Shown: in pieces, positions 7,288 to 15,747 of the stretch
How the letters are laid out: each line of letters opens with the position of its first letter
Position numbering within the stretch: the first letter of the stretch is position 1
Assembly (NCBI GenBank): GCA_018817425.1
Contig: JAHITX010000138.1
Location: 1-38,640 of the forward strand
Length of the DNA: 38,640 bases
Reading direction: 5' to 3'
Source of the DNA: Pseudomonadota bacterium
GTDB taxonomy: Bacteria > Desulfobacterota > Desulfobacteria > Desulfobacterales > RPRI01
Notes under the pieces: model-generated
Told to the model about the DNA's origin: nothing
Database searches by the model: none
What the model saw: only the letters and a program-made list of their open reading frames with translations
Made by a program: the position numbers and the translations under genes

Positions 7288-9807
7288 TTATTCCTGTCTT
7301 TTTCTTTTTGACTGCAAGATAATAGCGCGCAGAGACTTTTCATCTTTTGCCCTTAACCATTTATTCGCAAAATATGGATCCTGAACAATTTGAGCAATAG
7401 CAGAAAGAGCACGAAGATGAAAATTGCGCTCGTCTTTGGTTCCAACCAGCGCAAATACAGCATATACCATGGGGTTTGATTCTGAAAAATGAATTCCTTC
7501 TTTGCAACGGGCAAGAAGGATGTCGAATTTATGTTCTCCTTCCAAAATAATATGCGGTATGGCTATACCCGGACTTATTGCTGTACTGCTTTCTTTTTCT
7601 CTTTCGGAAATCAAATTGAAAAGAAGATCAGCTTTAATGTCAAGTTCACCAGCCATTTCTTTTGCCATCAACTTAAACAGTTCATCTATGTCTATAGTAT
7701 GAGGAATATCGATTACTTTGCACTTTTCAATAAATCTGTCGAAGCGGTCTTTTGGAATAACAGTTTCTTCGCGAATGATTTCTTTTACTTCCGCTTCAAG
7801 AAAGTTAGACGAAAGTTCTTTTGGAGTAACAGTTTCTATAAGATGCAAAAGAGCATATTCTCTGTTTGTATCGAAACGTAAAGATATTTCCTTAAGACTT
7901 TTTGACAAACCGACAATGGTTACCAAATCACCAATTTCAAGCCTGGTGTATCCATGCGATACCAGCAACTGACCACGACGGCGGACGGATATAATAAGTG
8001 TATCTGCCGGAAGCCTTAAATCACGAAGCGCAATGCCGTGTAAGCTTGGATTCCGAAGCTCAAGCTCAACAGAATCCTGGTTTTCTTCCATTCCGAGTAA
8101 AAGTGATACGGCCATAGGCGAGCGGACAAAATGATCCAGAAGGCTTACAATTGCTGTCGAAGGGTCAACAATTAAAACCCCCAGAGCATGGAATCGTTTA
8201 AAATTGGCCCGATTATTTAAACGTACTACCAAATTTCTTGTTCCGAAATGCTCATAAGCAAGTTCGCAAATCTTATAATTTTCTTCGTCAGATAGCATTA
8301 CAATAATGGCTTCAGCTTGTTCTGCTTTCAATTGCTCCAGCATTTGTATATTTATTTCCGTTATTGATAAAATTTCAATATCGGAATTGTTGGCATCATT
8401 ATAACCATTACTATTACTGCCTGAGTCATCCAATGTTGCTATTTGAACCTGCCAGCCATGAGATCGTAAAGATCCGGCAAGAGCAAGCGATTGCCCTTCA
8501 AGTCCAAATATTATTGCACTTAAGATACCGTCAAACTCCGGAGTATCTGCACGCGGATGTGCTTCTCCAGCTTCTCTGAGAGCCCATTTAAACATGGGTG
8601 GGCCGATTAACTGGTTTAATACTATAACTGCGATAATTATTGTAGCAAATGGAGTTCCCCATTCCGGAAATTCTACAACTGCTTGTTTCGCAAGACCCAA
8701 GCCGAGTCCGGCCTGGGTTATAAAAGACATCCAGCCGATACGATTTGCTTTTATAGGGATTTTTGCAAGAACTCCGTACCCAAAAGTTCCGAAAATTGTG
8801 GCAACCAGACGAACAGCGAATAAAACAAGCGCAATCTGCCAGGTATTTGCCAAAACATCCAGTGATAGTGAAGCACCGGTTAATGTAAAAAAGGCTATGT
8901 AAACCGGAGGGCCTGCATCATGAAGAATTTTTGAGAACTCCAATCGGTGTTTACTGTAGTTGGTTGCTATGAAGCTAGCTATCATGCAAATAAGCAAAGG
9001 TTCCAGAAGTATTTCAAAAGCGAATCTGGTATGAGTAAATTCGCGGATTATATTGGATAATACGAAAACACTGTATCCTGACAGTATAATACTCCCGGTT
9101 TTTATAATGCTTTGCATCCGCCTGGACAAAATGTACTGAATAAGTTTTCCGACAAAATACCCCAGCAAAAGTGATACTGACATTTCAACCAAAAATATTA
9201 CTATAAAGCTTAAATCAAAGCTTAAGCCAGTTAAAAGAGAATTAGCTATTGAAGAATTTATGGCGTATAGAGTTATTACCGCTACATCCAAAATCATTGT
9301 AACGCCAAGAACAGTTTGCGTAAAAGGTCCTTTGGCACGAAGTTCATTAACAATAGCAATGGCCGAAGATGGAGAGCGAGTAACCAGAATAGCTCCCGCC
9401 AGTATGGAAACAGCCAGACGGCCGTCCACCGGCATTTCACGCATAAAAGGTATAAAATCGGATAAAAAGAAAATAGTTAAAGTGCAGAATGAAAAAGTGA
9501 AAACCAAAAGGCCAAGAGTCACTAATGTAATGATTTTAAAACGACTTTTAAGTTCTTCCAGATACAGTTCGTTGCCGGCTGCAAAAGCTATAAATCCTAA
9601 GGATATTTCGTCAACAAAACGTAATTTTTCCGTAGTTTCTATTGAAATGAGCCCTAACATGTAAGGTCCGGCAACAATTCCGGTAAAAAGAAACCCTGTA
9701 ATTAAGGGCAGCTCAGCCTTAGCAAAAAAATGTCCTATTTGCTTTGAAGCAAGAGAAATAATTGTAAAACCTGCTAAAAATATTAGTATTTCAATAAAAT
9801 ATTCCAT
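7288..9807 (-). CDS. CPA2/KefB-type cation:proton antiporter fused to RCK and PTS EIIA domains
   Basis: The product has 839 residues. Residues about 1-410 are a membrane domain with roughly a dozen hydrophobic helices of the Na+/H+ exchanger fold. About 420-560 is a degenerate TrkA-N/Rossmann regulatory domain. About 575-640 (LRLPADTLIISVRRRG, GDLVTIVG) is a TrkA-C/RCK_C ligand-binding domain. About 680-835 is a PTS EIIA type-2 domain with the phosphorylatable His in AIPHI. The likely role is K+ or Na+ efflux gated by nucleotides or small ligands, with regulation through the EIIA-like His. The ATG at 9807 has AGGG upstream. The combination of RCK and EIIA on one antiporter is uncommon but known in scattered bacteria. 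No other PTS gene is in the window. Confidence 0.88.
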   Translation of the reverse strand: MEYFIEILIFLAGFTIISLASKQIGHFFAKAELPLITGFLFTGIVAGPYMLGLISIETTEKLRFVDEISLGFIAFAAGNELYLEELKSRFKIITLVTLGLLVFTFSFCTLTIFFLSDFIPFMREMPVDGRLAVSILAGAILVTRSPSSAIAIVNELRAKGPFTQTVLGVTMILDVAVITLYAINSSIANSLLTGLSFDLSFIVIFLVEMSVSLLLGYFVGKLIQYILSRRMQSIIKTGSIILSGYSVFVLSNIIREFTHTRFAFEILLEPLLICMIASFIATNYSKHRLEFSKILHDAGPPVYIAFFTLTGASLSLDVLANTWQIALVLFAVRLVATIFGTFGYGVLAKIPIKANRIGWMSFITQAGLGLGLAKQAVVEFPEWGTPFATIIIAVIVLNQLIGPPMFKWALREAGEAHPRADTPEFDGILSAIIFGLEGQSLALAGSLRSHGWQVQIATLDDSGSNSNGYNDANNSDIEILSITEINIQMLEQLKAEQAEAIIVMLSDEENYKICELAYEHFGTRNLVVRLNNRANFKRFHALGVLIVDPSTAIVSLLDHFVRSPMAVSLLLGMEENQDSVELELRNPSLHGIALRDLRLPADTLIISVRRRGQLLVSHGYTRLEIGDLVTIVGLSKSLKEISLRFDTNREYALLHLIETVTPKELSSNFLEAEVKEIIREETVIPKDRFDRFIEKCKVIDIPHTIDIDELFKLMAKEMAGELDIKADLLFNLISEREKESSTAISPGIAIPHIILEGEHKFDILLARCKEGIHFSESNPMVYAVFALVGTKDERNFHLRALSAIAQIVQDPYFANKWLRAKDEKSLRAIILQSKRKRQE

Positions 9808-10079
9808 TGAGCCCTAATTTTTAACAAGATACTTTTTGTGTCCAAAAAGATATATTACGGACACATTATGTGATTTTAAAATACTTTTAGGAAAGTTACG
9901 GTGTGAAAAAAACTGTTTGCAATATAGCATAGATAGAACAAAACGGTCAAATTATTATGAGCAAGAATATATTGAATATTAACTATAACAGAAAATTATT
10001 GTTCTTGATTATTTTCAATATCTTGTTAAATTATATGCTGTTTGTTTTAGGAATCGTATTACGAAATAGCCAAAATGGT

Positions 10080-10222
10080 GAGTCAGTTTCAAAACGCCCC
10101 ATTTTGGCCGATCTTATGCGTTGGGCTCAAATTTTAATTCTCGAAATACTAAGTGTGTTCCTGTGGTTGAAATTTTCGCCCGCCTTGAGCTTGACCAAAC
10201 TAAAACGTTTTGAAATTGGCTC
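10080..10222. repeat. MITE-like element with imperfect terminal inverted repeats
   Basis: A 17-base arm at 10080-10096 matches the reverse complement of 10206-10222 at 15 of 17 positions. The similarity continues inward, giving about 21 of 28 matches if the arms are extended. The 143-bp interval has no supported gene. An open frame of 91 codons (9957-10232) crosses it without a ribosome binding site. A second inverted repeat (GCCAAAATGG at 10069-10078, CCATTTTGGC at 10099-10108) overlaps the left arm. It ends 14 bases before the phosphatase start. Only one copy is present in this window, so mobility is inferred from structure only. Confidence 0.45.
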
Positions 10223-10236
10223 TGGTGAATAGCGTT

Positions 10237-10701
10237 ATGAAGATTCTGTTTGTTTGTACAGCAAATATTTGCCGCAGTTTTATGGCGGAAAATATTTTTA
10301 ATAAATTAGCTGCTGAAAATGGACTCATTAATATTTCAGTTGTATCGGCAGCAATTCTTGATATGAAAGGGGCGCCTGCAGACCAGAAGGCCATCGAAAT
10401 ACTTAAGGAAAATGGTATTGATGTTTCAGATCACAAATCAACTCTTCTGACTGAAAATATTGTATCAGAATCGGATAAGATACTTGTTATGACTCACCAA
10501 CATAAAGAAACTATAGCAGAAAAATATCCGGATGCAAAAGATAAGATTTTTCTGCTAAAATCTTTTTCCATAAGCTGCTCAGAACAAGATGACAATCATT
10601 TTTATGACATCAAAGATCCCTATAAACTATCAGATTTTCATTATAGGGATTGTTTTGCAGAAATCTATATATCCATTGAAGGCTTGATGAAATACATATA
10701 G
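10237..10701 (+). CDS. Low-molecular-weight protein-tyrosine/arginine phosphatase family protein
   Basis: The product has 154 residues, the usual size of the family. The N-terminal phosphate-binding loop CTANICRS (C-x5-R-S) gives the nucleophilic Cys and the Arg. The general-acid region DIKDPY near residue 125 provides the Asp-Pro pair. Such enzymes dephosphorylate protein tyrosine or arginine residues, or act on capsule-synthesis kinases. I chose the ATG at 10237; an upstream TTG in frame would run into the inverted-repeat element. The ribosome binding site is weak (GGTG), so expression may be low. It is a single gene with no functionally related neighbour; the TetR regulator follows after about 200 bp. 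Confidence 0.85.
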   Translation: MKILFVCTANICRSFMAENIFNKLAAENGLINISVVSAAILDMKGAPADQKAIEILKENGIDVSDHKSTLLTENIVSESDKILVMTHQHKETIAEKYPDAKDKIFLLKSFSISCSEQDDNHFYDIKDPYKLSDFHYRDCFAEIYISIEGLMKYI

Positions 10702-10737
10702 CTTATTAACTTATTGATATAATAGTTTATACATTGC

Positions 10738-10753
10738 ACCACTTTTAAGTGGT
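10738..10753 (+). terminator. Hairpin downstream of the phosphatase gene
   Basis: ACCACTT and AAGTGGT pair across TT at 10738-10753, 37 bases after the phosphatase stop. A T-rich tract follows only about 22 bases later, so this is a weak terminator candidate or a simple palindrome. Confidence 0.3.
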
Positions 10754-10791
10754 AAGGTAGCTTTCCAGAAGTAAATTTTTTAATTTTTTTC

Positions 10792-10820
10792 TTGACAACT
10801 ACCGGAGAGAAGATTATTGT
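10792..10820 (+). promoter_or_regulatory. Sigma-70 promoter of the TetR-family regulator gene
   Basis: TTGACA (10792-10797, perfect -35) and TATTGT (10815-10820, 4/6 -10) are separated by exactly 17 bases. The predicted start is near 10827, leaving a leader of about 80 nucleotides before the ATG at 10906. This is the best promoter visible upstream of the large cluster. Confidence 0.55.
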
Positions 10821-10829
10821 TTTCCTTAC

Positions 10830-10847
10830 TAAGCGGTCGTTCGCTAA
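10830..10847 (+). promoter_or_regulatory. Candidate TetR-family operator
   Basis: An 18-base imperfect palindrome, T-A-AGCG-..-CG-..-CGCT-A, with 12 of 18 positions symmetric, begins just after the -10 box and covers the predicted transcription start. Position and form suit autorepression by the regulator encoded immediately downstream. No second copy of this palindrome was seen before the hydratase gene at 11601. Confidence 0.45.
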
Positions 10848-10905
10848 ATTCATTAAATATTTCCGGCGTCTGGCTGATAGTTGTCGCAAGGGAGAGCATG
10901 TTCAG

Positions 10906-11499
10906 ATGGGAAAATCCGATCTTGAAGCTAAAATATTAGATACGGCAACGGAACTTTTTGCTGAACATGGCTATGTCAAAGCATCAGTTCGTGACATCGC
11001 CAAACTTGTAAAAGGCAGCAATTCTTGTTTGTATGTTTATTTCAAGAATAAAGATGAAATACTTTTTAGAATTATAACCGATGTAGGATCAGAGCTTTTA
11101 GATGAACTTAATAAGGTTATAGGCAAACATGAAGATCCTGTTGAATGTTTGCGTAATATGATAGTCACCCAGATATTGTTTTCAATCAATGCTGCCAAAA
11201 AAATGAAAATTTACCTTGAAGAACAATATCAGTTGCCGCCTTCCTTGAAAGAAAAAGCTCTTGATCAGCACAGGCAGTTGTATGACCTTTATTATAAAAA
11301 GATTTGCGAGCTTGAGGATAAAGGGCTTCTGTACCAGAAAATTGATAAGGTTGTAATGACGTTTGGGGTATTTTCAAATATAAATTGGGTATATAGGTGG
11401 TTAAATCCTGTGGGGCGACTTCCGGTGGAAGAGGTTGCCAGGCAAATGGCAGATATGCTTTTGCGGTCTGTTTTGAAAAATCAGCCATCAGATATATAA
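10906..11499 (+). CDS. TetR/AcrR-family transcriptional regulator
   Basis: The product has 197 residues. The N-terminal HTH (about 5-52) reads ILDTATELFAEHGY, then SVRDIAKLV and LYVYFKNKDEILF, the standard TetR signature; the remainder is a helical ligand-binding domain. The start at 10906 has GGGAGAG about nine bases upstream; the longer open frame lacks support and would place the promoter inside the gene. It is the first gene of the plus-strand cluster and lies 101 bp ahead of the first enzyme gene. It probably represses itself, and perhaps the cluster, until a CoA-ester intermediate binds; TetR regulators of aromatic and fatty-acid catabolism often sense CoA thioesters. The ligand is not visible from the sequence. 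Confidence 0.88.
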   Translation: MGKSDLEAKILDTATELFAEHGYVKASVRDIAKLVKGSNSCLYVYFKNKDEILFRIITDVGSELLDELNKVIGKHEDPVECLRNMIVTQILFSINAAKKMKIYLEEQYQLPPSLKEKALDQHRQLYDLYYKKICELEDKGLLYQKIDKVVMTFGVFSNINWVYRWLNPVGRLPVEEVARQMADMLLRSVLKNQPSDI

Positions 11500-11600
11500 G
11501 GTAAAAGTAATTTAAAGAATTTTGATTATGAGCCAGATTTTAGAAATTATGCACCATGGTATATTTTTTGGTGCGGATGCTAATTGGGGAGGGATGCAGT

Positions 11601-12383
11601 ATGAACTATGAAAATATCATTTACGAGGTAAAGGACAGTGTCGGGTTTCTAACCGTCAATCGTCCTGACAAGCTTAATGCTCTCAATGCAAAGGTTATTG
11701 ATGAAATTATTCACGTTCTTGCTGAGGTTAAGAAAAGTGAAGAAGTAAAAGCTCTGGTTGTAACCGGCTCCGGCTCCAAAGCGTTTGTTGCCGGTGCTGA
11801 CATTCCTGAGATTCAGGCGGTTGGATTAAAAGATGGCATGGATTTTTCGCGAAGAGGCCAGGAAATGACCCGGAATATTGAAGAGCTTGGCAAGCCAAGT
11901 ATTGCAGCTGTTAATGGATTGGCGCTTGGTGGGGGTTGTGAATTGGCGCTTGGCTGCACATTCAGGATTTTATCAGAAAACGCTAAACTGGGTTTACCTG
12001 AACTTGCTTTAGGTGCTATGCCGGGGTATGGAGGGACGCAGCGTATGAGCAGAATGATTGGTAAATCCCGCGCACTTTGGATGATGCTTACAGGGGATAT
12101 GCTTGATGCCCAGGAAGCCTTGAGAATAGGGGTTGCTAATAAGGTTGTAAAGCCCGAAGAATTGATGGATGTTGCTACTGAGACTGCAAAAAAGATTGCT
12201 AAAAAACCATCGTTGGCCGTTAAGATGGCTATAATGTCCGTAAATCATGGATGTGAAATGGATTTGGAATCGGGCTTGTTTCTGGAATCTGCTCTGGCTA
12301 ATGTTCTATTGGGATCACAGGATAAAACTGAAGGCATAGCGGCGTTTATGGAAAAAAGAAAACCCATCTTTACAGGTAAATAA
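11601..12383 (+). CDS. Enoyl-CoA hydratase (crotonase family)
   Basis: The product has 260 residues. Both catalytic glutamates are present, in GGGCELAL and in the PELALG..PGYGGTQR region, along with the oxyanion-hole FVAGADI motif. It should add water to a conjugated acyl-CoA double bond. I chose the ATG at 11601 because GGGGAGGG lies eight to ten bases upstream; the frame is open further, but without a ribosome binding site. It lies 41 bp before the reductase genes. In the bzd and thn-type pathways the reductase product is a cyclic dienoyl- or enoyl-CoA that is hydrated next, so this enzyme is a good candidate for that first hydration. It is shorter than, and unlike, the 376-residue ring-opening hydrolase BzdY. 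Confidence 0.88.
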   Translation: MNYENIIYEVKDSVGFLTVNRPDKLNALNAKVIDEIIHVLAEVKKSEEVKALVVTGSGSKAFVAGADIPEIQAVGLKDGMDFSRRGQEMTRNIEELGKPSIAAVNGLALGGGCELALGCTFRILSENAKLGLPELALGAMPGYGGTQRMSRMIGKSRALWMMLTGDMLDAQEALRIGVANKVVKPEELMDVATETAKKIAKKPSLAVKMAIMSVNHGCEMDLESGLFLESALANVLLGSQDKTEGIAAFMEKRKPIFTGK

Positions 12384-12424
12384 TAATTTTTGTAATAGTA
12401 AATTGATAGAAGGAGGAGCATAGA

Positions 12425-13555
12425 ATGTTTAGTCAATTTAAGGATTGGTATGAAAAACGGCATGATTATGCCAAGGATTGGAAGAATAGAACCGGCGGCA
12501 AGGTTATGGCTTATATGTGTACCTATGTGCCGGAAGAAATTTTGTACGCCGCCGATATATTGCCGGTCAGGGTTTTTGGCAGCCACGAGGCTTCGGATCT
12601 CACTGAGCAGCATATTTTTGGAATGTATTGTCCTTTCTGCCGTGATTGTGTGGCCCAGGTAATGGAAGGCAAGTATGATTATGCTAATGGAGTAATGATC
12701 GCACAGGCCTGTTTGCATATGAGGCAGGTTTATTCTAGTTGGGAGATACATAAACCGACTGAGTTCATGTATTATATGCCCTTCCCTATAGCCATAGAAA
12801 GTCCGCATGCAAAGCCACATCTTGTTGGAGAATATAAAGTATTTATAGAAGCGGTAGAAAAGTGGACTGGAAAGAAGATTACAGATCAAGACCTGGACCG
12901 TGGAATTGAAATTTTAAATAAAAATAGACAATTAATGCGTGAAGTATATAAACTTCGTAATCTGGATAACCCACCGTTGACCGGTGTTGAGTGTATGCAC
13001 ATGACAACTTCCAGCCAGATGGTGGATAAAAGAGAACATAACAAGGCGTTGGAAAAGCTTTTGAAAGAGTTACCTTCGCGGAAAATGGATCGCGAAGCCG
13101 GCATCCGCCTGATGATTGTAGGAAGTGAAAGTGATGATATTGAATTCATGGAGATGGTGGAATCTCTAAATAGTACCTTTGTTGCTGATGACCATTGTAC
13201 TGCCAGTCGGGCTTTCTGGAATAGTGTTGTGCCACAGGAAGACAGATTGCTTGCAATTGCCACCCGGTATCTTGAACGCCCGCCCTGTCCTACCAAGGAT
13301 ACTACCAAAGACTTTGTACGGTTTAAGCATGTTATGGAAATGGCCAAGGAGGCTAATGTTGAAGGTGCTGTTATTATTCAGCAAAAATTCTGCGATCCCC
13401 ATGAAATCGATATTCCTCTGCTAAGACAACGATTCGAAGATAACGGGATTCGTACCTACTTCCTGGAATTGGATGTTACCGTTCCTATAGGGCAATTCAA
13501 GATTAGGATAGAGGCTTTCTTGGAAATGTTAAGAGCGGACGAGCTTCCTTACTAA
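12425..13555 (+). CDS. bzdN: Class I benzoyl-CoA reductase-like subunit, BzdN/BcrC type
   Basis: The product has 376 residues and belongs to the HgdB/BcrC/BcrB superfamily. It is one of the two subunits of the ring-reducing half of ATP-dependent arylcarboxyl-CoA reductases, where paired [4Fe-4S] clusters bind and reduce the aromatic CoA ester. Conserved cysteines include Cys32 in YMCTYVPEE, the trio Cys69/72/75 in YCPFCRDC and Cys96 in QACLH. An AAGGAGGAG ribosome binding site precedes the ATG. Gene order (N, O, P, Q, ferredoxin) and subunit sizes match the Azoarcus-type bzdNOPQM set rather than Thauera bcrCBAD, whose ATPase subunits are longer. The aromatic substrate cannot be read from the sequence; the downstream genes argue against plain benzoyl-CoA. 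Confidence 0.88.
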   Translation: MFSQFKDWYEKRHDYAKDWKNRTGGKVMAYMCTYVPEEILYAADILPVRVFGSHEASDLTEQHIFGMYCPFCRDCVAQVMEGKYDYANGVMIAQACLHMRQVYSSWEIHKPTEFMYYMPFPIAIESPHAKPHLVGEYKVFIEAVEKWTGKKITDQDLDRGIEILNKNRQLMREVYKLRNLDNPPLTGVECMHMTTSSQMVDKREHNKALEKLLKELPSRKMDREAGIRLMIVGSESDDIEFMEMVESLNSTFVADDHCTASRAFWNSVVPQEDRLLAIATRYLERPPCPTKDTTKDFVRFKHVMEMAKEANVEGAVIIQQKFCDPHEIDIPLLRQRFEDNGIRTYFLELDVTVPIGQFKIRIEAFLEMLRADELPY

Positions 13556-13611
13556 CTGTATAGGGAAACCGGTTAATTCTTTAGAAATTAATAATTAAGG
13601 AGGATATACAA

Positions 13612-14922
13612 ATGTCTGATATAAAGAGGTATAAAACAGAGCCTCTAAAATGTTGGGGTAAGGCCAAGGAATTAAGGGCTAAATATTACAGAGATTATCA
13701 AGAGGCCAGATCAAAAGGAGGAATTTGCTGGAGCGGCGGAGCAGAAGCTATTGATGTAATACCTTATGCTTTTGGGGATGATGTTCATGCCTTGACAGCA
13801 GAGCCCTATGCAGCCGCTATTGCTTTTGATCCTGAGTTTGCCCACAAATGTGAGTCTGCGCTGGAGTCAAAAGGGTGGGCGCGCGATATGTGCGCTTATT
13901 TGCGTAATTATTGGGGATCCGTATTAATTGACGAATATGCTTTCGGAGGTCCTTTCCCAAAACCTGATTTTAATCTTCAATCCGGGTTTTGCTGTACGCA
14001 TGCCAAATGGTTCCAGGTGTTAAGTCTGTGGGAAGATGTTCCCTATTTTAATATTGATATTGCAACAATTCCTTTCTGGAAAGAAGAATATCCGCACAGG
14101 TTGAAGTATATTGTTGATCAGATGCAAGAAAGCATTGAATTTATCGAAAAAGTTACCGGCAGAAAATGTGATGACGAGCGCTTGATTGAAGGTGTTTATA
14201 ATGATTCGCGGACAACCTCACTCTGGGCTAAAATCACTGAGCTTAATCAGAATACTCCGGCACCGTTAGATGAAAAATCCATGTACTCTCTTTATGTATT
14301 TACTACTCTGGATCGTGCCAGAGGAGAATTTGTGGAGTTTTACGAAGAACTTTATGCCGAAACAAAAGATCGCGTTGAAAGAGGAATCGCTGCTCTGGCT
14401 ACCGAGCGTTTCCGGCTTATGAGTGACAGCCAGCCGCCATGGGCGTTTTTAAGGGTATGGAGATATTTGGAGCAGTTCGGAGTAGTATCTACCGGATCTA
14501 TATATACTATCGGTTTGGAAGGAGTTTGGGATATTGCAGACGACTGGAGTTTAACTCCCAGGGAAGATTTAAAGTCAAGGGGTGTTGTACTTAAAACCAG
14601 AGAAGATGCTTTAACAGCAATGGCCGATTGGCATATGAGACGACCCATTTATGCCATGTTCTATAATGCCGACTGGAAGAGCCAATTGATGAAACAATAT
14701 GCAAAACAGTGGAACTGTGATGCCGCTATGCTACATCTAAATCGTGGATGTGAAGGTACATCTTTGGGGATTATGGAAAATCGTGCGGCATTAATTAAAG
14801 AAGGACTTCCGGTATTGACATATGAAGGCAATATGGGAGATGACCGCGATTTTGATGAAGGCAGAACGATAGCAAGAATTGATACTTTTATGGAAGGTCT
14901 GGGCTTGAACAAACTGACCTAG
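13612..14922 (+). CDS. bzdO: Class I benzoyl-CoA reductase-like subunit, BzdO/BcrB type
   Basis: The product has 436 residues and is the larger partner of the ring-reducing half. Conserved features include Cys39 in GICWSGG, the CCTHAKW motif near residue 128, NRGCEGTSLG near residue 384 and the terminal EGNMGDDRDF segment, all typical of BcrB/BzdO. With the preceding subunit it would hold the double-cubane-like or paired [4Fe-4S] centre that passes electrons to the ring. TAAGGAGG lies ten bases before the ATG. It is spaced 56 bp from bzdN and 25 bp from bzdP, so co-transcription and assembly are expected. Length agrees with the family. Confidence 0.9.
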   Translation: MSDIKRYKTEPLKCWGKAKELRAKYYRDYQEARSKGGICWSGGAEAIDVIPYAFGDDVHALTAEPYAAAIAFDPEFAHKCESALESKGWARDMCAYLRNYWGSVLIDEYAFGGPFPKPDFNLQSGFCCTHAKWFQVLSLWEDVPYFNIDIATIPFWKEEYPHRLKYIVDQMQESIEFIEKVTGRKCDDERLIEGVYNDSRTTSLWAKITELNQNTPAPLDEKSMYSLYVFTTLDRARGEFVEFYEELYAETKDRVERGIAALATERFRLMSDSQPPWAFLRVWRYLEQFGVVSTGSIYTIGLEGVWDIADDWSLTPREDLKSRGVVLKTREDALTAMADWHMRRPIYAMFYNADWKSQLMKQYAKQWNCDAAMLHLNRGCEGTSLGIMENRAALIKEGLPVLTYEGNMGDDRDFDEGRTIARIDTFMEGLGLNKLT

Positions 14923-14947
14923 ACTGTATTTTTTATAAGGAGGTTTT

Positions 14948-15730
14948 ATGATAACAGCAATAACAGCGGGGATAGATCTTGGAGCAAAGACTGTTAAAGT
15001 GGTGATTCTCAAGGGCAAGGATGTTATCGGCAGAGGAATAGCCAATACGGGTTTAGACCAGAAAGAGTCGGCCGAGAAAGCATTTAAAGCCGCTCTTAAA
15101 GAAGCAAATATAGATCAGAAGGATATTGACAGAGTTACATCTACAGGTGGGGGCCGGATGGAGGCGCCATATGCAAACAGCCAGGTTACCGAGGTAGGAG
15201 CTGATGCCAAGGGAGCTGTTTTTTTAAATCCCGCAGTTCGTACGGTAATAGATGTAGGAGGAGAAGAGGGTCGTGGTATTAAGGTTTCTGAGGCAGGCAG
15301 GGCTATGGATTTTGCCATTAATGAAAAATGTGCAGCCGGAGCCGGAGCTTTTACCGAAGCAATGGCAAGGGCTTTGGAACGTCCTTTAAAAGAATTCGCC
15401 GAGCTTGCTCTTAAATCTACAAAAAGTATACCCATGAATGCCCAGTGTGCGGTGTTTGCAGAATCCGAAGTAGTTTCTCTTATCCATGCAAAAACCCCTC
15501 ATGAAGATATTTCAAGGGCAGTCCATGATTCCATTTCCGACCGGATTATCTCAATGGTCAGAAGAGTAGGTATAGAGAAGGAGGTCATGCTGATCGGTGG
15601 AGTGGCATATAATGTAGGGTTTATAAATTCCCTTAATTTAGGCTTGAAACTGGAAGTAATAGTTCCTGAGTATCCTGAATATGTAGGAGCACTGGGAGCC
15701 GCACTGGTAGCCGCTGAAAAACAAGAATAG
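14948..15730 (+). CDS. bzdP: ATP-driven electron activase subunit, BzdP type
   Basis: The product has 260 residues and the ASKHA fold of BcrA/BcrD/HgdC activators. Phosphate-binding loops are GIDLGAKTVK at the N-terminus and IDVGGEEGRG in the middle. Cys at about 128 (NEKCAAGAGAF) and about 166 (NAQCAVF) should each donate a ligand pair to the [4Fe-4S] cluster shared between the two activator subunits. The GGVAYN motif near the C-terminus completes the nucleotide site. ATP hydrolysis here drives electrons from ferredoxin to the ring-reducing subunits. The short length is characteristic of bzd-type reductases. AAGGAGG precedes the ATG, and the next gene starts 17 bp after the stop. Confidence 0.88.
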   Translation: MITAITAGIDLGAKTVKVVILKGKDVIGRGIANTGLDQKESAEKAFKAALKEANIDQKDIDRVTSTGGGRMEAPYANSQVTEVGADAKGAVFLNPAVRTVIDVGGEEGRGIKVSEAGRAMDFAINEKCAAGAGAFTEAMARALERPLKEFAELALKSTKSIPMNAQCAVFAESEVVSLIHAKTPHEDISRAVHDSISDRIISMVRRVGIEKEVMLIGGVAYNVGFINSLNLGLKLEVIVPEYPEYVGALGAALVAAEKQE

Positions 15731-15747
15731 ATGGAGGTTTAACGATC

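Noticed and set aside
9957-10232. 91-codon open frame with a hydrophobic N-terminus
   Set aside because: No ribosome binding site, and it runs through the inverted-repeat element. Not supported as a gene.
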